A stretch of DNA of 32,596 nucleotides from DASTPP01 sp035762175 (GTDB lineage Bacteria > Myxococcota_A > Polyangia > Polyangiales > Polyangiaceae). The stretch is from contig DASTPP010000428.1 in the NCBI GenBank assembly GCA_035762175.1, positions 1 to 32,596 on the forward strand. The letters are read 5' to 3'. Of this stretch, positions 1 through 7,811 are shown piece by piece (the first letter of the stretch is position 1; each line of letters starts with the position of its first letter). The notes under the pieces are model-generated. The model was not told the origin of the DNA. It saw only the letters and a list, made by a program, of their open reading frames with translations, and made no database searches. The translations under genes and the position numbers were made by a program.

Positions 1-132
1 CGCCTCGTCGTAGCGCGTTCTCGGCCCGCGCCGCAGCGGCGGCGGCAAGAGCCCCTGCGCGACCCAACTGTGAACGACCCGCCGCGAGACCCCGAGCTTC
101 GCTTCGAGCTCGCCGATGCTCATCTCTGCCAT
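1..132 (-). CDS. MerR-like HTH regulator, N-terminal part only (runs off the window)
   Basis: On the minus strand an ATG at 132 opens a frame of 44 codons that continues past base 1. The peptide begins MAEMSIGELEAKLGVSRR and continues with VVHSWVAQGLLPPP and then RGPRTRYDEA. This is the winged-helix pattern of MerR family regulators: a helix-turn-helix (GELEAKLGVS...VHSWVAQGLLPP) followed by the wing with a conserved Arg-x-Tyr. A second in-frame ATG lies at 123. No effector domain is visible, so the ligand cannot be inferred. A weak purine-rich stretch (GGGCGGGTGG) precedes the ATG. It is too short for a six-frame list with a length cut-off and has no stop inside the window. Confidence is high for the HTH fold and low for anything more specific. 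Confidence 0.75.
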   Translation of the reverse strand, partial: MAEMSIGELEAKLGVSRRVVHSWVAQGLLPPPLRRGPRTRYDEA

Positions 133-440
133 CTGCCACCCGCCCTCGGGCCACGCTCGCCCCAGGCCATGCCTCGGGCCCGGGCGGCGTCGACCGAAAA
201 TGTCACGACCATAACCCCACGCAGGTTCGAAGACGAGATGAAATACCACGACTTGGGGTCTCGACCACCCAAATCGTGCCATCTACGTCTCTATTTGCCC
301 GGGCGAGCCCACCACTACCCACCACCATGGCAGCGAACGCACCCGAAGAGGGGTCTATAATCGCAGCGTAAACCAAGAATCACACGTCGCGAGGGTCGAG
401 TTATGACATCGAATGATACATTTCAACCCACTTTGAGGCC
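133..440. other. Intergenic stretch of lower GC upstream of the MerR-like gene
   Basis: About 300 bases without a convincing gene. Base composition is clearly less GC-rich than the rest of the window. It should hold the promoter of the MerR-like gene on the minus strand. A perfect TATAAT sits at 356-361 on the plus strand, but there is no -35-like hexamer at the right distance and no gene downstream of it, so I do not call a promoter. An inverted repeat at 247-278 is listed separately. Confidence 0.4.
247..278. repeat. Inverted repeat, possible operator upstream of MerR-like gene
   Basis: CACGACTTGGG (247-257) and CCCAAATCGTG (268-278) are 11-bp inverted repeats with one mismatch and a 10-nt spacer. 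The repeat lies about 115 bp upstream of the MerR-like start. It could be a regulator-binding dyad or a transcript hairpin; sequence alone does not decide. Confidence 0.35.
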
Positions 441-520
441 CTAACGTGACGTCTCCACCAAGAGCGAGAGCGCCGAAGACCCGCATCGAGCGATCTTGTT
501 CGCACTCTGGGGTAGAAGAT

Positions 521-629
521 GGCGTCGCGAAACGGTCGGCCAACGCTGCCCAGCCCGAGGAAGGCGTCGCGAAACGGTCGGCCAACGCCGCCCAGCCCGA
601 GGAAGGCGTCGCGAAACGGTCGGCCAACG
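521..629. repeat. 42-bp tandem repeat, about 2.6 units
   Basis: Unit 1 is 521-562, unit 2 is 563-604, and the third copy keeps matching to about 629. Each begins GGCGTCGCGAAACGG. Units 1 and 2 differ by one base. The length is a multiple of three, so open frames run through it on both strands, but those translations look like out-of-frame products. Tandem without spacers, so not a CRISPR array. Confidence 0.85.
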
Positions 630-688
630 TATCGCCCGCACGTCGGCCAAGGCCGCGTTCCCGACCATTTCGCTCGCCTCCGCCCCCG

Positions 689-822
689 CCCTCGGATGCG
701 CACGGCGGCTCGTGGGGCGCGCGCGGAGGGCGGGTCCCCTGCTGTTTGAGCCCTCCCCTTGGGAGGGCGAGTTCAGGGTGCCCGAAGCGCGCGCCCCACG
801 AGCCGCCGTGCGCATCCGAGGG
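689..822. repeat. Large hairpin element, copy 1 (36-bp perfect arms, conserved core)
   Basis: The arms 689-724 and 787-822 are perfect 36-bp inverted repeats. The 62-nt core (725-786) reads GGAGGGCGGG...CTGTTTGAGCCC...GGGCGAGTT...GGGTGCCCGAA and holds an inner hairpin GCCCTCCC-ctt-GGGAGGGC. The same core, with a different inner hairpin and completely different arms, recurs at 23510-23646. This copy lies 32 bp downstream of the kinase gene that ends at 855, so it could act as a terminator or 3'-end structure. It could also be a small mobile or self-copying repeat. No T-tract follows it. Confidence 0.8.
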
Positions 823-854
823 CGGTCGTAACCACGGCGGCCCCCCGCCCCTCA

Positions 855-3644
<2,790 letters not shown>

Positions 3645-3650
3645 GCCGCC

Positions 3651-3680
3651 TGCGTACAGGGTGCGCCGCGGCCCGGCCAA
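3651..3680 (-). promoter_or_regulatory. Predicted promoter of the tandem kinase, leaderless type
   Basis: On the minus strand TTGGCC (3675-3680) and TACGCA (3651-3656) are 18 nt apart. The -10-like box ends 6 nt before ATG 3644, which places the transcription start at or next to the start codon. It supports ATG 3644 over the upstream TTG. The -10 match is weak, so this rests mainly on the spacing shared with other genes here. Confidence 0.4.
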
Positions 3681-3822
3681 ATTTCGCAAGGGGCCCCGCG
3701 CCCGAACCCCTGGCCCCGATGCCGAAGGGCCGGGCCGGGCGGCCCATTCTCAATTGCATTCGCCAGAGGCCGCCCCCGCCCTAACCGTTTTGTTGACCCG
3801 CGCGCCCGATGTCGAAACCCCC

Positions 3823-3850
3823 TTGCGGGGCGGCGCGCGTCGAGTAGGCT
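3823..3850 (+). promoter_or_regulatory. Predicted promoter of the first small Cys protein gene
   Basis: TTGCGG (3823-3828), a 16-nt spacer and TAGGCT (3845-3850) lie 11 nt before GTG 3862. The paralogue has TTGCCT, 16 nt, TAGTCT in the same place (7141-7168). The shared layout in otherwise diverged upstream DNA is the main support. Confidence 0.5.
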
Positions 3851-3861
3851 GTCTCTCCAGC

Positions 3862-4278
3862 GTGGCAAGGCGTGCGTGCTCCAGCCGATTCGCCCCCCTC
3901 TGGGGGGTGGTGCTCGCGCTCGCCGCCCTCTTTTTGCCGCGCGCGGCCGCCGCCGCCAGCGCCCCCGGCCTCTGCGACGAGCGGGGCCTGAGCGCCGTCG
4001 CCCCCCTGCCCGTCTTGCCCCTCGGCGACGAGGCCATCGAGGCCGGCGGCCCCGCCCCCCAGCTCTGCGAGGTCGACGCGACGGCCGGTTGTGGCGTCGA
4101 GCGCGGCCGCGAGGGCCCCCCGTCTTTTCTCGCCTTCGCCGACACCGAGCCGGCCCTCGGCTCGAGCGGCCTCGCCACCCTCTCGCCCCCGCACGAACGC
4201 GCCGCGTGGCCCGACCCGCCCGAGGCCCTCGCGCCCCCCGGCGTTCGCCGCCGCATCGAGCACCCGCCCCGGGGCTGA
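3862..4278 (+). CDS. Small secreted Cys protein, copy 1 (CDERG...IEHPPR family)
   Basis: 138 residues from GTG 3862. An N-terminal hydrophobic segment (FAPLWGVVLALAALFLPRAAAAAS) is a likely signal peptide with cleavage near the Ala run. The mature part starts with GLCDERGLSAVAPL, contains QLCEV and AGCGVERG, and ends RRRIEHPPRG. The paralogue at 7177-7611 shares CDERGxSAVAPL, the two later cysteines and the IEHPPR ending, with little similarity between. I recognise no named family. Each copy lies directly upstream of a triple-DsbA gene, so it may be a thiol substrate or partner of that enzyme; this is inference. The start was chosen because it begins the signal peptide, follows a promoter-like pair and matches the start of the paralogue. 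The frame itself is open much further upstream, back over the divergent kinase gene, but that part is not credible. Confidence 0.7.
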   Translation: MARRACSSRFAPLWGVVLALAALFLPRAAAAASAPGLCDERGLSAVAPLPVLPLGDEAIEAGGPAPQLCEVDATAGCGVERGREGPPSFLAFADTEPALGSSGLATLSPPHERAAWPDPPEALAPPGVRRRIEHPPRG

Positions 4279-4880
4279 GCCGCCCCCTCGTGCGGCCCCC
4301 TTCCGCTTCGCGCCGGGCAGAAACGCCCGCGCGCGAAGGGGTCGGCCGTCGCGCGCGCGGGCTCCGTCGGGTCGGGGCGGGCTTCGGCCGGCCCCGCATG
4401 GCGCGGTTCACGCGCGGGCGCCGGCTCGGCGCGCCCCGCCAGGCTCTGCCCCGAGCGGCCAACAAAGGCCCTCGCGCGGCGACGAGCCCGGCGCGGCGCC
4501 CCGACCCGGGCCCCGCGTGGGCCCAAGGCCCCGATTCAAGACCGGTAGGCCTCGGTTCGATACCAGCCACGGGCGGGTAGCGAGCCAACCTAACATTACC
4601 CGGTTAGCGATCGGCGCCCGCGCGCCCATACCCGACGGCGCCCGCCGCGCCCGGCCCGCCCCGCGAGGGCCCGCCGCGCGTTCGCTCTGGCGCACCCTGG
4701 CGCCCGCGCAACCCGCGCGCGCCCCAGGGCCACCGAGCCCCCGTCACGGCCCGAGCGCGCGCCCGCGCGCCGCGGCCGGGGCGCGGGCCGCGGCCCCCGG
4801 CGATTTCGGACAACCCGAGCTCGCGAGGGCGGCCCCTACCCTCAAAACGAAGCAAACGTCTCTCTCGAAAGCAAATTGTC
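4279..4880. other. Long intergenic region between small Cys protein and triple-DsbA gene, copy 1
   Basis: About 600 bases without a convincing gene; open frames here look like GC artefacts. In the second cassette the same gap is only 200 bases. A less GC-rich patch near 4585-4610 holds CTAAC-8 nt-GTTAG (4590-4607). TACCCT at 4837-4842 could be the -10 box of the downstream gene, giving a leader of about 32 nt, but no good -35 is seen. A GGTTCGATACC sequence near 4554 resembles a tRNA T-arm but has no matching stems. Confidence 0.4.
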
Positions 4881-6839
4881 ATGAAACAAGGCACCGCCCT
4901 CGTGGGCTTTCTCCTCTCGTTTCTCTCGGGCGCCGGCCTGATGTACGGCGCCGACCACCGCGCCCCGGCCGCCACGCGCGAGCTGTCGGCGGCCGCCGGC
5001 TTCGCGGCCGAAGACCGCGAGGCCCCCGTGCCCGTCGGCCCCGGCGACGCCGTCTGGGGCTCGGCCGGCGCGCCGGTCACGGTCACGCTCTTCTCCGACT
5101 TTCAGTGCCCCTTCTGCGCCCGCCTCGGCCCCACCTTCGAGCAGCTGAAGCAGGCCTACGGCCCCGACAAACTGCGCATCGTCTGGAAGCACAACCCCCT
5201 GCCCAACCACAAAGACGCCCGCCCCGCCGCCCTCGCGGCCCAGGCGGTGCTCGCGGCCAAGGGGCCCGAAGCCTTCTGGAAGTTCCACGACATCGCGTTC
5301 AAGAACCAGCAGGCCCTCAACGAGGCGAGCTTCGCCCGCTGGGCGCAAGAGGTGGGGGTCGAGCCGGCGGCCTACCAGCGGGCGAAGGCTGACCCCGCGG
5401 TCGCGAAGAAGGTCGACGACGATCTCGAGGTCGGCCGGCGCGCGGGCGTCTCGGGCACGCCGCACACCCTGGTCAACGGCACCCTGGTGCAGGGCGGCGC
5501 CGTGCCCTTCGAGAAGTTCAAAGAGGTGATCGACCGCGAGCTCGAGAAGGCGAAGGCGAAGCTCGCCTCGGGCGTCAAGCCCGAGCGCGTCTACGCCGCG
5601 ATGTCGAAGGAGAACCTGCAGGCCAGGCCCGCCGGCGCCGACAAGCGGCCCGAGGCGCCGAGGCGCGACGAAGACACGACCACCGTCTGGAAGGTGCCGG
5701 TCGGCAAGTCGCCCGTCTCGGGCAGCGACAAGGCGCCCGTCACGATGGTGATCTTCTCGGACTACCAGTGCCCCTTCTGCAAGCGGGCCGAAGACACCCT
5801 GCGAAAGGTGGCCGAGACCTACGGCGAGAAGGTTCGCTTCGTCTGGAAGGACCAGCCCTTGCCCAACCACCCCCGCGCCCGTCCCGCGGCGACGCTGGCG
5901 CTCGAGGCGCGGGCGCAGAAGGGCGACAAGGCCTACTGGCAGGCGCACGACAAGCTCTTCGCCTCGGCCCCCAAGCTCGAAGACGCCGACCTCGAGCGCG
6001 TCGCGGGCGAGCTCGGCCTCGACGTCGCGAAGGTGAAAGAGGCCATCGCGAAGGACAAGTACAAGGCCCAGATCGAGGCCGACCAGGCGCTCGCCGACGA
6101 CGTGAACGCCGGCAGCACGCCGCACTTCTTCATCAACGGCCGCCGCCTCGTCGGCGCGCTACCGTTCGAGCGCTTTCAGGCCGTCATCGACGAAGAGATC
6201 AAGAAGGGCGAGGCGCTCGTGGCGCGGGGCGTGGCCCCGGGCAAGGTCTACGACGAGCTGATGAAAGAGGGCAAAGAGGCCCCGCCCCCCGAGAAGAAGC
6301 AGGTCGCCGCGGCCACGAAAGACCAGCCCTTCAAGGGCGGCGAGCGGGCCAAGGTCGTCATTCAAGAGTTCAGCGACTTCGAGTGCCCCGCCTGCAACCG
6401 GGCCGAGCCCACGGTAAAGCAGATCATGGAGGCGTACGGCGACAAGGTGAAGTTCGTCTGGCGGCACCGCCCGCTCGCCATGCACAAGAACGCGCCGCTC
6501 GCCTCGGAGGCGGCGGTCGAGGTGCAGAAGCAGAAGGGCAACGAAGCTTTCTGGAAGTTCCACGATAAGCTCTTCGAGAACCAGCGCGCCCCGGGCGGCC
6601 TCGAGCGGCCCGCGCTCGAGCGGTACGCCGAAGAGCTGGGCGCCGACATGGGCAAGTTCAAGAAGGCGCTCGACGAGCACACGCACAAGGCGCTCGTCGA
6701 TGCCGACTCGAAGGTGGCCGACGACGCCTCGATGCCGGCCACCCCGGCGTTCGTCATCAACGGCTACTTCATCAGCGGCGCGCAGCCCTTCGGCAAGTTC
6801 AAGAAGGTCATCGACCGCGCGCTCGCCGAAGCGGGCTGA
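4881..6839 (+). CDS. Membrane-anchored protein with three DsbA-like thioredoxin domains, copy 1
   Basis: 652 residues from ATG 4881. Residues 5-23 (TALVGFLLSFLSGAGLMYG) form an N-terminal membrane anchor without a clear cleavage site, so the rest should face the periplasm. Three DsbA/Thioredoxin_4-type domains follow, each starting with a V-x-V-x-x-F-S-D-[FY]-[QE]-C motif. The active sites are CPFC (76-79), CPFC (297-300) and CPAC (502-505). The cis-Pro loops are GTPHTLVNG, STPHFFING and ATPAFVING. Charged linkers join the domains. Such domains exchange disulfides with secreted proteins; oxidase versus reductase/isomerase cannot be decided here, and no DsbB or DsbD partner is in the window. 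The small Cys protein gene upstream is the obvious candidate partner. A paralogue lies at 7812-9794. The last codons (GCCGAAGCGGGCTGA) match a tandem repeat that follows the stop. Confidence 0.92.
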   Translation: MKQGTALVGFLLSFLSGAGLMYGADHRAPAATRELSAAAGFAAEDREAPVPVGPGDAVWGSAGAPVTVTLFSDFQCPFCARLGPTFEQLKQAYGPDKLRIVWKHNPLPNHKDARPAALAAQAVLAAKGPEAFWKFHDIAFKNQQALNEASFARWAQEVGVEPAAYQRAKADPAVAKKVDDDLEVGRRAGVSGTPHTLVNGTLVQGGAVPFEKFKEVIDRELEKAKAKLASGVKPERVYAAMSKENLQARPAGADKRPEAPRRDEDTTTVWKVPVGKSPVSGSDKAPVTMVIFSDYQCPFCKRAEDTLRKVAETYGEKVRFVWKDQPLPNHPRARPAATLALEARAQKGDKAYWQAHDKLFASAPKLEDADLERVAGELGLDVAKVKEAIAKDKYKAQIEADQALADDVNAGSTPHFFINGRRLVGALPFERFQAVIDEEIKKGEALVARGVAPGKVYDELMKEGKEAPPPEKKQVAAATKDQPFKGGERAKVVIQEFSDFECPACNRAEPTVKQIMEAYGDKVKFVWRHRPLAMHKNAPLASEAAVEVQKQKGNEAFWKFHDKLFENQRAPGGLERPALERYAEELGADMGKFKKALDEHTHKALVDADSKVADDASMPATPAFVINGYFISGAQPFGKFKKVIDRALAEAG

Positions 6840-7000
6840 CGCGGGCCCGACCGTAAGCCCGCCGAGGTGGTCGGACGCGGGCCCGACCGTAGGCTCGCTG
6901 AGGCGGGCGGACGCGGGCCCGACCGTAGGCACGCCGAAGCGGGGTGACGCGGGCCCAACCGTAGGCACGCCGAAGCGGGCGGACGCAGGCCCGACCGTAG
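6838..7000. repeat. 36-bp tandem repeat starting at the stop codon of the first triple-DsbA gene
   Basis: Units are 6838-6873, 6874-6909, 6910-6945 and 6946-6981, with a partial fifth to 7000. Each begins GACGCGGGCCC(G/A)ACCGTA. The repeat also contains (GCCGAAGCGGG)-like bases identical to the last codons of the gene, so the array seems to have grown from the gene's own 3' end. Units differ at a few positions. In one plus-strand frame it reads as a 12-residue repeat (DAGPTVGTPKRA), but there is no start or other coding evidence. Confidence 0.85.
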
Positions 7001-7140
7001 GGGGGGAGGGCAGCAGCGGCAGGCCCCGACTCAAGAAGGGGTGAGAACTCGGCAGCAAGGCGCCGTGCCTCGAGGAGTCTCACAATCTCAGTCCGGGCTC
7101 GTCCCAGGGTAGGTGCGCAAGTGTCGGGCGAGGTGTCTAC
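7001..7140. other. Lower-GC upstream region of the second cassette
   Basis: Non-coding, with a less GC-rich composition than its surroundings. GCAAGT (7117-7122) and ACTTGC (7139-7144) form a 6-bp inverted repeat with a 16-nt spacer. The right half overlaps the predicted -35 box of the next gene, so it could be an operator. Confidence 0.3.
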
Positions 7141-7168
7141 TTGCCTTTGGGACCTGGCTGGGTAGTCT
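7141..7168 (+). promoter_or_regulatory. Predicted promoter of the second small Cys protein gene
   Basis: TTGCCT (7141-7146), a 16-nt spacer and TAGTCT (7163-7168) end 8 nt before GTG 7177. The same TTGC..-16-TAG.CT layout precedes the paralogue at 3823-3850. Confidence 0.5.
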
Positions 7169-7176
7169 GCGGGGGC

Positions 7177-7611
7177 GTGCTTTTCGGGGCGTTGCTGCGT
7201 GGGCGCTGGTTTTGGCTCGGGGCGTGGGCCTGGTGGCTCGTGCTGACGGCGCCGCGCCTTGCGTTTGCCTCGACGGCGGGCGTCTGCGACGAGCGTGGCG
7301 CGAGCGCGGTGGCGCCGCTGGTGGTCCGGGCGCTGGCTGATGAAAAGCTGGGGCCGGGGCTGCCCGCCGAGCCCGCGCTCTGCCAGCTGGGGGCGGGCCT
7401 CTCGTGCAGCTTCGACGAGGGGCGTCCGCTCGGGCCGCAGGCGAGTGACCCCGTGTTCATCGACGCGCTCGCGCTGCCGTCGCTCGTCGCGCGGCTGAGG
7501 TCGCCCTGGGTCGAGCCGGGCTGGCCGTCGCCGCGCGGCTCGTCGGGGCCGGTGGGCTGGCCGCGGCTCATCGAGCACCCGCCTCGCGCGGGCGCCTCGC
7601 GGCGTTTTTGA
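7177..7611 (+). CDS. Small secreted Cys protein, copy 2 (CDERG...IEHPPR family)
   Basis: 144 residues from GTG 7177. The signal peptide is Trp-rich (FWLGAWAWWLVLTAPRLAFAS) with likely cleavage after AFA. The mature part begins STAGVCDERGASAVAPL, has ALCQL and LSCSF, and ends PRLIEHPPRAGASRRF. The three mature-part cysteines align with those of copy 1 (3862-4278). The middle is diverged, which marks the CDERG and IEHPPR blocks as the constrained parts. The frame is open further 5' to a TTG at 7141, but that overlaps the predicted promoter; GTG 7177 matches the start position in the paralogue. The function is unknown; its place before a second triple-DsbA gene suggests a conserved partnership. 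Confidence 0.7.
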   Translation: MLFGALLRGRWFWLGAWAWWLVLTAPRLAFASTAGVCDERGASAVAPLVVRALADEKLGPGLPAEPALCQLGAGLSCSFDEGRPLGPQASDPVFIDALALPSLVARLRSPWVEPGWPSPRGSSGPVGWPRLIEHPPRAGASRRF

Positions 7612-7687
7612 CGCCCTGAAAAACTCGGGGGCGACCTGGCGGCGATGGTTCGCGCGCCGGGCGCCCGACCCTTCGCTTCCGGCGTAC

Positions 7688-7703
7688 GGCGGCTCAGGCC
7701 GCC
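7688..7703 (+). terminator. Short GC hairpin after small Cys protein, copy 2
   Basis: GGCGGC-tcag-GCCGCC forms a 6-bp stem with a 4-nt loop, about 75 nt after the stop at 7611. No T-tract follows, so termination is only a suggestion. Confidence 0.25.
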
Positions 7704-7811
7704 CGGGCGCCGGAGGCGCGCACGGGCCCGTCACGGCGCGAGAGGCGCCGGGGCGAAGGCCCGACCCGACGACGTTAGAGACCGAAGTGTTTTGAGAAAG
7801 GTTTGCGAGAC

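Noticed and set aside
356..361. Perfect TATAAT on the plus strand
   Set aside because: There is no -35-like hexamer at 16-18 nt and no gene or clear RNA downstream; chance in a lower-GC patch is more likely.
521..629. CRISPR-like repeat
   Set aside because: The 42-bp units are directly joined without unique spacers, and no cas genes are present.
4500..4600. tRNA-like T-arm (GGTTCGATACC) near 4554
   Set aside because: The five-base stems beside the TTCGA loop do not pair, and no acceptor, D or anticodon stem fits upstream.
6700..7044. Frame with 12-residue DAGPTVGTPKRA repeats
   Set aside because: It begins inside the triple-DsbA gene in another frame and has no start signal; the regular repeat comes from the 36-bp DNA array.
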